A stretch of DNA of 64,000 nt from Xiphophorus maculatus. Its lineage: Eukaryota > Chordata > Actinopteri > Cyprinodontiformes > Poeciliidae. The DNA lies in the NCBI RefSeq assembly GCF_002775205.1, contig NC_036443.1, forward strand, positions 10,593,698-10,657,697, read 5' to 3'. The notes below the pieces were generated by a model. The model made no database searches. It was not told the DNA's origin and was given only the letters and a program-made list of their open reading frames with translations. This document shows positions 49,693 through 64,000 of this stretch, one piece after another (positions within the stretch are counted from its first letter, which is position 1; each line of letters begins with the position of its first letter). The position numbers were made by a program, and so were the translations under genes.

Positions 49693-51708
49693 GAAATTAC
49701 CTTCACATAAATAACAGGTTAATCCTAATAGTTTTTAAGATCCAAACTGAAATTAATATTGGTATATCTTTTTGTAAACCTCAGGTTTTTTTTATAAGCA
49801 TGAAGCTATATGACCTGCACCATGAACAACCTAGCTAGTAGCACTGACAGAAAAAATCTAAATGGTTACATGTGAAACTATGAAAGTCCATCCTGTGTGG
49901 CTCAACAGGCTGGGGCCATGAACTGTGCTGTACTATCTCTGAAAAGGGAAGAAAGCAATACACTTCTTCTGCAACCAACAATAAGGAACCAGATAAACTG
50001 TCATTACAAAAACAGGAACGTCTTTATTACTTTTTTTCCGTCTTGGCTGGTGAGCTGCAAACACGGATCAAAAACGAAGCCTCAAAACATTTTTAACAAG
50101 ACATTTCTCTTTTTAAATAAAATACTTTTCAACTGGCATACATGAGACATTTTGTATTAGCCTTCATACATTAATTTTAAAAATCCAGATAAACATTTAT
50201 TTACAACTAAGCATAGCTTATTGTGCAACAAAAAAAAAAAAAGTCTGTCATGCAAACTTGCCATGCAAGGACCATGCGCAAGGACAGAGAAATGTGCTGC
50301 GAGACAAGTGTTTAGGTTTGCTTGTTTTGAAATTTTGGTTGGACAGGCATTGGCCTAGATTTAAAAAAAATGAAGTTATTTGGATAAAGGGGGAATTTTC
50401 TACTCACTCTTCTCAGGCACATCTTAAAAATTGTCATTGTGGATAAAGTTTGGATTCTGTGTTTGTCTATGTTGGTATGAAAATGTCAGTTCATTCTTCT
50501 TGAACCATATTTTCACCATTTAAGGCTTGGTGAATCGGTTAAGGTGAAAGCCTGGCCATTCAGGATGTTTCGGTAGGCAACTGATGTTTTTGGCACAAAC
50601 CATTGTTAAATCTGGACCTGACAAACTGAACCAGTTTTAAATCTATCCTACAATAGGCACCAGACGTGTGTTTTTTTACTGAGCATTTTTATCTTTTATC
50701 TTCTTTGAAAAAAACAAATGTAATCGCTGATACCTTGTTTCCCTAAGAATTCATGCCCATTTCGTTCCAAGTACTCCTTGCATCATGTCTGAAGAAATGC
50801 TGCTACTCTCACTTTGCCATGGATTGACGTTACTTTGCTAAATCTTTCAATCATCTCAGTGGTTCCTATGCAGGCTTAAAAAAGTTTTGAATTTCCTTTT
50901 GGTATTTTACAGGTCTGGGTAGCTGTAGAAATAAAATAAAAAAAGGCTATGGATCTCCCACACTATCCTGTTTCAGCTTTTGAAAATGTAAAAGCCTTAA
51001 ATTGTGTTAAAATAGAACCCATGATTTTTTTTTATTACACCACTTTAAGGCATTTTTCAACTTGCCTTCATCGAAAATGGCCAAGTTTTAATAATCTGTT
51101 GCTCAAAGTTCTTCAGGAGGAAACTTGGTTACTGGAAGCAAAATATAAAGGAAAAAGATCAAAACTCCTGCATAGAACACCAGTAACACATCCTTGCTCC
51201 TTACTCAAGAAAATTAAACAACATGTAACTTTCACTGTGCGTGTGTTGTTGATGTAGAGAAGCAATTTATTAGTTAGCCTCCTTATTGTGTCCATCATAT
51301 GACATAATTGGCAAATTCCCTTTTGGAATAATGCAGCCATTGAGTTCTGTACCATATAATGTACCAAGTCTAATGCTATTGTTTTAACTAACATTGTTTC
51401 ATGGTTTGCTGCTGTAGATAAAAACTCAACCAAAGCCAATTCCTGATTTAACCCATTTAAGAGCAGAAATGACAACTAAGTTTCAGGAACTTACTAAACC
51501 TACATGGTGTCTAGGAGTTTTGCAAGTTATCTTACTTAAAGCGTACGCTGCAGAGTGGGGAGTTGATCTGCAGATTTTTAATGGAAAGCAGTGAATAGAA
51601 TGAAACGGAAGTCATTACAGCTCCAACTGTCTTTTACCTGCTGCAGGCTGACCACATGTCTCCAACACCAAATTAAGAAAGTGTGGACATGTCACGGGCT
51701 CGACTGAG

Positions 51709-51739
<31 letters not shown>

Positions 51740-51816
51740 CAAGTTGTATTGAACTGCAGCTTCTGTCAGACAGTGCAGTTTAACAAAGACAGACGGGGAG
51801 AAACTCCGTGAGAAAC
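49693..51816. other. wrap73-tprg1l convergent spacer and tprg1l 3' UTR
   Basis: No gene is recognised. An open frame at 51113-51475 (minus) has no identifiable domain. A CA microsatellite spans about 51699-51737. Part of the right side is expected to be tprg1l 3' UTR; a minus-strand AATAAA signal is at about 51265-51270. Confidence 0.4.
51699..51737. repeat. CA microsatellite
   Basis: About 19 uninterrupted AC units, 80 nt beyond the tprg1l stop codon and so within its likely 3' UTR as a GU repeat. Confidence 0.95.
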
Positions 51817-55169
<3,353 letters not shown>

Positions 55170-57719
55170 GGCGGAGGAGACAATTTTGGAGGAATTTTCC
55201 TGACAACCAACGCGGAATTTCACATTGGAAAATGGATTTCCGAGGACGCGGACTCTCCCATTGCGCACGAATGTTTTGATAGTCGGGGGGTGAGAAGGAA
55301 GCAGTTCCGGCTGGTTTCCCGTTTCATTTCCTTCCTCTTAAAGGGACATTCATCCAGCTCACTGTGGATAAACGACTTAAACGACTCTTGCTGTTTTTCA
55401 CAAACATTATGTGCATTCCATGTATATCATTATCATCATCCACGTTCAATAAGTTCAGTATTGAAACAAATATATTCACCTTTATTTCAGATAAATGTCA
55501 GATAAAGGTCCATTCTAGAGAATAACATGTAAGCATCACTATCACAGAAGAAGAAACTGTCACAAAGTACATATATGGTTAATGATGTACATGTTTCCGT
55601 GTATAATACCGATTCGTTTTATAATTATGAATTAGTGTCTTGTCTTAAAAACGTGTTTTTATTGATAAAAAGATATTTGAATATGTCGTAAATTATCAGT
55701 ACAGCTGGAACAAAAGTTACGTAAAAAAAGGGGGGGAAAAATTGTCTTAGAGTAACAGAGATGAAAAAAATAGTTGTTGTTCTTAGCAAACAAAAACAAC
55801 CTTAACATTATTAACGTGCAATAATTAAAAGAAGCCACATTTTAAATGAGCTTATACTGGGTAAAAAATAATCACACAAGTTTGATATAAGGTCACGACA
55901 AATAGCCCCCTCTAGTGGAGGACTTTGATAACTGCTACTGCTTTATTTCTTCACGTGTTGTTTTTTGAGGAAGGACACAAAGAAAATACTCGGTTATCAG
56001 CAGTTTATCACATGTCTGATGCTGCTATCTGGTAAGTGTTGGTTTATCAGTCTGAGAGCAAATAAGAGCTGATCATTTATACTACTGTTATTGAGGAAGC
56101 ACAGAGAGAAAATAGTCCTTATCACTCATCTATCCGCTCATGGCACGTTACTGGGTTATAACATGATAATGTCACAATGTTTGTGGTGGGATTTTGTTGT
56201 TGTTATTAATCACACATTATAACATAAAACTCTCAGAAATGTCAGAAATGTAGGATTCTCTTATCAACCATTTTCACTAAAGCTGCATTTGAAATGAAAA
56301 CATAATGCGAGTTGGAAAACAGCTCACTTTCTAATTATTTATCTGGAACTATTCCAAAGAACTTGTTCTGATGTCAGCACTGGATGACAATGTCCTGCAT
56401 AAGTGTTTAATATAGACTTGTGCAGATAACTGTATAACAAAGTCCATCTTGGTCAGCACGTGTGGCATTGTAGTTTTTATTTTTTTAAACCATTAATACC
56501 TAAACTGTCCATGAGCTGAGGAATGTACATGCTTTATACCAGTCTATACCATTGAAGTGTATAGATGTTCAAATCCAGTGTCTTGAAAACTTTTTAAAAC
56601 AATATTTAGAAATTGATTTATCCAGGAAGCCATCGCAGTAACAAAAGGAGTAACAATAATTGATCAATTTTCTAGTTTTGGTCAGGACTCTAGGAACAGC
56701 AATGCAGAGGAGTTGATCTTCCTGCTAGATTTTTCTATACACAGCTGTAAAGACACATTCGCTGTAATCAATTATTTGTATTGAAATGTCTCTTTTCAAC
56801 ATTTAACAAAAATCAGGAAGATCACCTCTGTTGGATTGTACAGTGGAAAGAAATACATATTAATATTACATAACAGAGAATTGAAGCAATGAAAATATTT
56901 TGATGTCAATGTTTCTTTGCAAATAAAAAATTTAATCATATTTTTTCTTCAATCCAAAGATGAGAGAACAGGAGGAGTGAAAAAGATTAATACAATCTAA
57001 AACAACTCCATCAAGGTTTGTCACAAATGAAAGAAGATATTTAAAAATAAACTCTGGGTTTGTTAATGGCATCAAAATATGACTTTTGTGTCAATGTTTG
57101 AAAATATGAGTCAATATTAAACTGAAGCAAAAAATAACCATTGTTCTGTCTTCTGTGAAGAATATTTCTCTGAAGATTTTAAAGTGCTTTAAAACTATAT
57201 GGGTTTGTTGCTTGATATTGATCACCAGTTTAATTGAATGCTAATTCTCATTTTTTATTTTGGAGACAAAAACAATGACTGAATAATCAGGAGGGAGAAG
57301 ATTTTGCTCCATTTACTCATTTACTGATTGTTGTGTAAGGAAACATTAACAAGGACTATAAGCCACAGAGGCCATGTGGTAAAACTGTGTATCATCAGTT
57401 TTTGTGTATCTTCAAAATTGTAAAATTTTTTATAATGTTCTAAGATTTGCTCTACATCACATTCATACCAATAAAACAAGTTTTAAAAAAGCATCTGAGT
57501 TAAGTTATTGTTATAAACATGACTTTATTATGTTTTCCTTAAGACTTTTTCCTCCAAGATATTATTTCCTTGAAATTGTTTTTGTACAAAGAAATGTAGA
57601 AAGTTTGTATAACACTCATGGTGATCGCTCACAATGATGTCTCATTTTTCCCTTGATACAAATTCAGATCAAAGAATAACCAGTATAAAATATTTTCAAG
57701 TCTTATCACCTGTACGTTT

Positions 57720-57754
<35 letters not shown>

Positions 57755-57780
57755 AATCATTACTCACTGATAATAAATGC
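55170..57780. other. tprg1l-C1q intergenic region
   Basis: The left part is the tprg1l 5' flank. From about 56784 to 57140 it holds a decayed copy of C1q-like gene sequence (listed separately). Three related stretches resembling TTGAGGAAG...AGAAAATA...TTATCA occur near 55965, 56090 and 60785, indicating that flanking DNA was duplicated with the genes. Confidence 0.6.
56784..57140 (+). pseudogene. Relic of a third C1q-like gene copy
   Basis: This stretch aligns by eye with intron 3, exon 4 and intron 4 of the intact gene at 57843-60383 (about 58520-59110). Shared words are AATGTCTCTTTT, AACAAAAATCAGGAAGATCA, the exon end AATCTAAAACAACTCCATCA followed by AGGT, and TGAAGCAAAAAA. The exon remnant is about 56957-57015, still followed by a GT; its coding frame contains TAA and its acceptor is lost. 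No signal-peptide or gC1q exon belongs to it. Confidence 0.7.
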
Positions 57781-57790
57781 AATATTTAAG
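57702..57790 (+). promoter_or_regulatory. Promoter of the first C1q-like gene
   Basis: In order: CTTATCACCTG (57702-57712), a long A tract (57724-57751), the HNF1-like GTTAATCATTACT (57752-57764, two mismatches to GTTAATNATTAAC) and a TATA-like TATTTAAG (57783-57790). The same four elements recur in the same order upstream of the second gene. A start site near 57815 is inferred. Confidence 0.55.
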
Positions 57791-57842
57791 GCTTGGGTTT
57801 CCACACAACCCACAGACTGACCCAAGGAGACTGAAACTAAAA

Positions 57843-60035
57843 ATGGAGATGACAAAATTTTTTCCTGCATTGTTTCTGATCTGCTTTCTCTCCACAGCTC
57901 AGCTCCAAGCTGTGGCCGACAATGAAATTATTTCACATTTAAGACAAACTGGATCACAGGCAGCAGATGCAGGGAATCTCTCAGACAATCAACTAACTTT
58001 TGCACAGGACATCCATGCAGTGCTGAGAGAGATGAGCGCCTCACTGGCTGAACTGAAGGTGGAGATGAGGTACCTACAGAGAGATTATGAAGGTAACACA
58101 AGTACAGCATTTGGAATAATTCCTTTCAAACATTGTGCTAATATGTTATCGTTAACATAGAAATAAGATTATATTTCACTGTTTTCTTTTTATTACCACA
58201 ACAGCTAAAACGAGAGAACTGGAGCTGCAGAAAGATGAATTAGACAAGCTGAAACAACAGTACCAAGGTATTTATTGTCCAAGTAAATAAACTTAAAGAA
58301 CAAGATCAATTTTGCTAAGCTAAATAACTCTATATTAACTTCTTATTGTATTTCCAGCTCAGGCAGGAGAGCTGAGCAGTGTTAAAGCCCTGGCAAACAT
58401 CACTGAAGATCAAGTGGAGTCTCTGAGAAGAGAAGGAGAAGGTTAAAAATCCTTATTGAACACTCATATTATCATATCAACAACTGCCAAGGCTCTCATT
58501 CTTCATAATTATATTTATCTAAATGTCTCTTTTTAACATATCGGTGACTAAGAAACAAAAATCAGGAAGATCAGGATCCCTCATACAACAGCCGAAACAC
58601 TGAGTTTCTTTACATCTAGACTAAAACCCACCAGTTCAGAGTTGCTTTAGTATCATAATAAATGAAACACCAAACGATATTTTGATTTGTAATGGCGGCA
58701 CTTAGAAAAATGTTGAGTTTCAAAGGTTGATTTTTGTGTTTTTATGATATTAAAGCAGTTTAAACTGCCTTGCTGCCGAAATGTGCAATACAAATAAACT
58801 TGACAGACTGGCCAAAAATAAGATATAACGGAGAAATGTAGCAACAGAAATATTTGGATGTAAATATTTATTGCAAAGTCAATTTTTTTTAATTTTTTGT
58901 CAAATTATGTTTTTTCTTTGATCCACACACAGTTAATACGAAAGGACTGGAGGTGCAGAAGAAAGAGTTCGACAAGCTGAAAGAACAACACCAAGGTGTG
59001 CCAATAAGTAAAAAAATCAAAAAGAAACTATTATTAAATGTATCAAAACAATACTTTTCATGTCAGCTTCCGTGATTAAAAATATTAGCAAATATTAAAA
59101 TGAAGCAAAAAACAAAAAGTTTTCATTCATTGTGAATAATAATAGTCATAAGAGTTTTATATTTACATTAGACCTGCAGAGCTGACAAGAAGGAATCAAC
59201 AAAGACACCAAATGTCTTTTTTCACAAATATTAAGTGAATAAATTTTACTTTCTGTCTTGACAAACCCAGGATAGTTATTGTTAGAAAAATTATGTTCTG
59301 TTATCATTCTTACATAAGTAGTTACCAGTTTGCCCTTCATTTATATGTGTGAGACAGAGCTAACCTTTCTTTAATCCTTAAAACATGTTATTTGAAGATG
59401 GTCTTCTGAGAGTTTCCTTAGTCGTAAGCCTGTGTTTGTTTATGCTGTGTGCCCCCCTATGTAGAGATTCCTTAGTCGTAAAAAATACCTATCAATTATT
59501 CTGTCTTCTGTGCTGTTTCTGGATAAATGTAGAAGGAATCCAACAAATAATCTTTCATTCATATATTGATAGCAATTTTTTGCTTCGCATGATTCCAGCT
59601 CATGCAGAGGAACTGCTGAGAGTTCAAACCAGGGCAAACGTCACTGAAAAGCAGGTGGAGGCTCTGAGGAGAGAAGGAGAAGGTTTGTGAATTCAGAAAT
59701 AAATTCACTATGGCATCAATCACATTTGGTAGAAATGTTACATTTGTTTAAAATAAATAATGCATTGTTATTGTCAAAAATCTGACCAAATTTTTAATCC
59801 CACATTCTTCTTTTTTATCCAAATCAAATCAGCTTACAGTGGATAATTTCATGGTGGATCCTAATAATTATTTCCTGATTTACAGTGAAAAAAGTGGCTT
59901 TCTCAGCTTCCTTGTTGGCTTCAGGCAACCAAGGAGAAACTGGACCATTCAACACACGCACACCGTTGGTCTTCAGACATGTTGTTTCAAACATTGGAAA
60001 TGCCTACAACCCAAATACAGGTACCTCAGTTTACA

Positions 60036-60073
<38 letters not shown>

Positions 60074-60383
60074 GTTATTATTATTATTTTGCATTTCAGG
60101 TTTTTTCACAGCTCCAGTCAAAGGAGCCTACCACTTTGAGTTCTATATCTTTGGACATGGACATGCTTCATATCCTGCAGCTGCTGGGTTGACCAGGAAC
60201 GGAGAGCATATTTTTATTGCATATGAACATCAGCCTTCTCATGGTGCTAATTCCGCTAATGGTGTCACATTGCTGTTAGAGGTTGGAGATGTTATATTTT
60301 TGCGCCAGTGGCAAAACTCAAGGATTTATGATAACATATATTGTCACACAACCTTCAGTGGTCATCTGCTTTTCACCATGTGA
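57843..60383 (+). CDS. Secreted coiled-coil C1q-domain protein, copy A
   Basis: Seven exons: 57843-58092, 58205-58267, 58358-58441, 58933-58995, 59599-59682, 59886-60020 and 60100-60383. They total 963 nt, 320 residues, every junction in phase 1. A signal peptide ([20 protein letters not shown]) is followed by a heptad coiled coil made of two duplicated exon pairs ([13 protein letters not shown] with [20 protein letters not shown], and [12 protein letters not shown] with [20 protein letters not shown]). A C-terminal gC1q domain ([64 protein letters not shown]) ends the protein. There is no collagen region, so it is a cerebellin-like or 'complement C1q-like' fish protein, expected to trimerise outside the cell. 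Three N-glycosylation sequons are seen (NLS, NIT, NVT). The start was chosen because it begins the signal peptide; an in-frame ATG lies 66 nt upstream. Confidence 0.9.
60041..60088. repeat. ATT microsatellite in C1q copy A intron 6
   Basis: About 15 ATT units, one interrupted, between the two gC1q exons. Copy B has an AAT/ATT repeat at the same place (63516-63563). Confidence 0.95.
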
Positions 60384-61792
60384 GAATCAAGCAGTGCTGA
60401 TCTTCATCATCATCTCTACAACATGTCAGAACTGACACGGAGCTACAGTGGTGTGAAAAAGAGTTTGCTCTTTTCCTGAGTTTCTATTTTTGGAATGAGG
60501 ATGGATACTTTTTATCTTTGAAAAAATATATCTTTTTTTTTTTCCATCAACAAAACACAAACTTAAGAAAATTCTTCACTGCTTTTTACTGTTTCAGCAA
60601 CAACGAGGACGTGGTTTGGGACTTAATTACCGAGAAAATTGCAGATTACACATCTTTATATCTATTTACTTAATAAAGTCTCTACAAAGACCAAAACAAT
60701 ATATATTAAACCAGACCAAATGTTGCCAAACCAGCTTTTTTCTAAGATGATACATGAGTGTGATTAATGATGATGATGCTTTTATTGAGGAGGCGATAAG
60801 AGAAAATCCTCTTTATCATTTGGTTTATAGGATAAAGAAAAGGTAACTCTGGCTTTGCCTTTTGTTGTTTGTCTTTTTTTGTGCAAAAAATTAAGTCATT
60901 ACAAATCTTAGAAATATTCATAAATTCAGGAATTTCTTTGCAATAAGAGCTGTATTGTGGACTTCCTGAAATGACCCACCGATTGTAGTAGGATAACTTC
61001 ATAATAGATATTGTGTTACTTATAAAATGCAGGTCTGACTGTGTGACTGAATCTAGGTTTCTAGTGTACTCTGGTTTGTGGCCTCATTGATTTAAGTGCT
61101 GATTTCTAATAAAAAACAATAACAATTTTGTTTCCTGCCTTTTGCTGGAAAAGACTGTGGTGAGTGTAACCATTAAACTTAGACATTATTTCTCAGTGAC
61201 TGCAAAGCATTGTGGTCATGTGGTGACACAGGAACATCAACATGTATCACATCAGCATACATGAGTGGGAAGAGATGTTCTTAAAATGCTTTATCTGAGC
61301 TAGGAAGAGTACATAGATATTGTAATGTGGTGTGACACCAGAGCTTGAGAAACTCCACATGTGGTTTTTGTTTCCTCAGAATTATAGTTGCCAAGTAAAT
61401 GAAGAGAGTCCAGGACTGCCAAATACAATTTAATCCAGTTGTTTAGTACAGTACCAGAGTTTGCTATGTAAGAAGGACTATTTTGTGTCAAGAGCACAAT
61501 TGTTTTTAACAGAGAGGTGCTCAAGTTACTGTCAGAAATCTATTTAAAATATGTTTGTCCTTGGTTCTTATCATGGAGAGAATTCTGTCCTTGAAATGTA
61601 AGAATTTATCTTCATTTTTTGTAAAGAGAAACATTTTATAGTTTTAAGAATGAAAATAACACCAACCAACAACACTAACAACAAAAACAGACTAATTACA
61701 GAAAAAATATTCTAAATTCAAAACTATGGTTTGTCATTTGTTTCAAAATATTGTGCTTTTTGATTTTACACGACAAGTCCAACGTATCAAGC
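60384..61792. other. Spacer between the two C1q-like genes
   Basis: It contains the 3' UTR of copy A and upstream DNA of copy B. The stretch TTATTGAGGAGG...AGAGAAAATCC near 60782 resembles sequence near 56090, upstream of copy A, and CATGTGGTGACAC near 61219 resembles CATGTGGTAAAAC near 57374. The duplication unit therefore includes more than 1 kb of upstream DNA. No further coding sequence is seen. Confidence 0.6.
60672..60677 (+). terminator. Poly(A) signal of C1q-like gene A
   Basis: AATAAA 289 nt after the stop codon. The first 50 nt after the stop are almost identical to those after the second gene. Confidence 0.6.
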
Positions 61793-61871
61793 CTTATCAC
61801 CTGCAAGTGTCTGTAAAAAGAAAAAAAAAAAAGGTAATAATTAATCAGCTATAGTAAATGCAGTATTTAAG
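61793..61871 (+). promoter_or_regulatory. Promoter of the second C1q-like gene
   Basis: CTTATCACCTG (61793-61803), an A tract, the HNF1-like GGTAATAATTAAT (61833-61845) and TATTTAAG (61864-61871). HNF1-like site to TATA spacing is the same as in copy A within one base. TATA to ATG is 65 nt, against 60 in copy A. Confidence 0.55.
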
Positions 61872-61928
61872 GTTTGGGTGAAGTGAACCCACAAAGCTGA
61901 TCTGTAGAGACTGAGCACAGAGATCAAA

Positions 61929-62968
61929 ATGTTTTTCCGAGCATTGCTGCTAATCTGCTCTCTTTCCAGCGCTCAGCTGCATGCTGCCGCTGAAAATGAA
62001 ATCAGACAAACTGGATCACAGGAAGGAGACGCAGAAAATCTTTCAAATAATCAACAAACCTTTACGCAGGACATCAACGCTGTGCTGAGAGAGATGAGCG
62101 CCTCACTGGCTGGACTGAAGGTGGAGCTCAGGTGCTTACAGAAAGATCATGATGGTATGTTTTGAAACAGAAGAATATCACAGGGAATTCCTACTTTATA
62201 TAACTAAAATGTTTGCATAGAAATAATGATATTGTTCACAATTTTGTCATGTTGTCCTAATAGCGAAGGTGAGCGAACTGGAGTTGCAAAAGACTGAGGT
62301 GGAAAAGTTGAAACAACAGCACCAAGGTATTTATTACAAAAGCCTTCATGAGTAAAAGTTAGACATCAGAGGTAAAATCCATTTTGTTTAACATAAGCAT
62401 GACTCCTGTCTAGGTTTTTTAATTGATAATTATTCATTTTATTCTAAATTTATCGGAGATACAATTGCAAGTACAAAAGTACAAGTGTATCTATGGAACA
62501 TGTGTAATAACAACAGCTTCAAATAGTAATAGACTAAAGGCAGATTTTAACTTCTATCTGTTAAAATCTTCACTGACAGGGAGAATAGATTAAAACTATT
62601 ATTCAACCGTGCTGGCATGAAAATTCAATTATGCATTAAATTACAGAGAAACCTAAAGAAAATATGTTTAAAATGAGAAGTGTGGCATCGGTAAATAAAC
62701 ACGCTGTCTTATTTTTTCAGAAAAAAATAAAGAGTTGGACAATCTGAAACAACACTACTAAGGTATTTAAATACTGATTATATGTTATCTATGACATCAT
62801 CTTGTTTGCCTGCATTTTGCTAAATCTAGCAAATATAACAGAACTGAGGCAAATCAAAGTGTCTCTTGTGTGTCATGTACTTATAACCACTTAAATCTTA
62901 AGGAAAACAAGACAACTAAAGTGAAACGAATATCTGTTTTTTTCCCCTAGGTAACAGGAAGGGGTAAC

Positions 62969-63060
<92 letters not shown>

Positions 63061-63534
63061 TACTGTGGTTTATTTGATTTCAGGTCAGGCTGAAGAACTG
63101 CTCAGAGTTCAAACCAGGGCAAACAGAACTGAAAACCAGGTGGAGGCTTTAAGAAGAGAAGGAGAAGGTTTGTGAATTTAGAAATAAACACCCCAAGTTA
63201 ACAGTCATATCTGTTAAAAATTTTACATTTATCTAAAAAAAATAATACATTTCTATTGTTAAAAAGATAGACAATTTTTTAATTCTTGTTTTTTATCCAA
63301 ATCAAATCAGCTTGCAGAGAATAAATTCATGCTGGATCCTAATATTTACTTTCTGTCTCACAGTGAAACGAGTGGCTTTCTCAGCTTCCTTGTTGACCTC
63401 TGGTTCAGAAACCTTTGGACCATTTAACACACACACACCGTTGGTCTTCAGACATGTTGTTTCAAACATCGGAAATGCCTACAACCCAAACACAGGTACT
63501 CCAGTTTACATTATTATTAATAATAATAATAAGA

Positions 63535-63567
<33 letters not shown>

Positions 63568-63856
63568 TTCAGGTTTTTTCACAGCTCCAGTCAAAGGAGC
63601 CTACCACTTTGAGTTCCATATCTATGGACCTGGACATGCTTCACATTCTGCAGGTGCTGTGTTGACCAAGAATGGAGAGCATATTTTTATGGCATATGAA
63701 CATCAGCCTACTCTTTATGTTAAATCTGCTAATGGTGTCACATTGCTGTTAGAGGTTGGAGATGTTATATTTTTGCGTCAGTGGCAAAACTCAATAATTT
63801 ATGATAACCAAAATCGTCACAATACCTTCAGTGGTCATCTGCTTTTCACCATGTGA
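61929..63856 (+). CDS. Secreted coiled-coil C1q-domain protein, copy B
   Basis: Exons 61929-62154, 62264-62326, 63084-63167, 63364-63495 and 63573-63856, all in phase 1, total 789 nt and 262 residues when the exon-like unit at 62721-62762 is left out. The signal peptide [19 protein letters not shown] and the N-terminal, coiled-coil ([37 protein letters not shown]) and gC1q regions parallel copy A. The gC1q exons are nearly identical to those of A, with one codon less in 63364-63495. If the unit at 62721-62762 is always included, the protein stops in the coiled coil and the gene is dead. Skipping restores an open frame because the unit is phase-symmetric. One coiled-coil exon of copy A (58358-58441 type) has no counterpart here. 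Confidence 0.75.
62721..62762 (+). pseudogene. Decayed coiled-coil exon with in-frame stop
   Basis: The unit has an intact acceptor (TTTTTTCAG) and donor (AAG|GTATTT) and resembles exon 58933-58995 of copy A, but it is 42 nt instead of 63, and its penultimate codon is TAA (62759-62761) in the reading frame. Phases 1 and 1 mean it can be skipped without a frameshift. Confidence 0.8.
62970..63060. repeat. AAT microsatellite
   Basis: About 30 uninterrupted AAT units (90 nt) in copy B, ending about 24 nt before the acceptor of exon 63084-63167. Likely to be length-variable. Confidence 0.98.
63516..63563. repeat. AAT/ATT compound repeat in C1q copy B last intron
   Basis: AAT units followed by ATT units, at the site of the ATT repeat in copy A. 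The two halves are complementary and can fold back. Confidence 0.9.
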
Positions 63857-64000
63857 GCAGCAAGCAGTGCTGATCTTCATCATCATCTCTACAACATATA
63901 GGAACTAATGTGTACACTTAGCTATATATACATTTCTTACTTGTTTTTAGAACTTCAGTTTTTAGTCACATCAGTAAATGCAATGATTGCGACTTTTAGT

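Noticed and set aside
51113-51475. Minus-strand open frame of 120 codons between wrap73 and tprg1l
   Set aside because: No motif, no splice context and no family resemblance. I considered LINE-1 reverse transcriptase but could not find its conserved blocks.

Overview
The window is vertebrate nuclear DNA from a teleost fish. All genes are split by GT-AG introns (one GC-AG), the intergenic sequence is AT-rich, and decayed fish Tc1, hAT and retroelement copies are scattered through it. The proteins are recognised from conserved motifs and from exon phases that chain without gaps. The species cannot be fixed from sequence alone.

Layout from left to right: rer1 on the minus strand (CDS 778-3719; promoter and noncoding first exon near 4.9-5.4 kb); tp73 on the minus strand (CDS 7352-31185; first exon near 34.6-34.8 kb); wrap73 on the plus strand (CDS 36030-49318), head-to-head with tp73; tprg1l on the minus strand (CDS 51817-55169), tail-to-tail with wrap73; then two tandem plus-strand secreted C1q-domain genes (57843-60383 and 61929-63856), with the remains of a third copy just upstream (about 56.78-57.14 kb). 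The tp73-wrap73-tprg1l block is the same neighbourhood as human 1p36.3, where RER1 lies on the same arm. The C1q cluster looks like a fish-side neighbour and probably continues past the right edge.

The genes serve different processes: rer1 is Golgi-to-ER retrieval, tp73 is a p53-family transcription factor, wrap73 is a centrosome/spindle WD40 protein, and tprg1l is a presynaptic vesicle protein. The C1q-like proteins are predicted secreted trimers with an N-terminal coiled coil. tp73 carries the full TA isoform (670 codons, DNA-binding, oligomerisation, SAM and C-terminal inhibitory regions) plus two competing candidate starts for a delta-N isoform.

The most unusual material is: the C1q pair, whose coiled-coil exons are all whole numbers of heptads (63, 84 and 42 nt) and whose second copy has an in-frame stop inside a skippable exon; a GC-AG intron in rer1; a pre-miRNA-sized hairpin in a tp73 intron; a solo LTR and a hAT miniature element, both with perfect target-site duplications; and a UG-repeat abutting a tprg1l 3' splice site.
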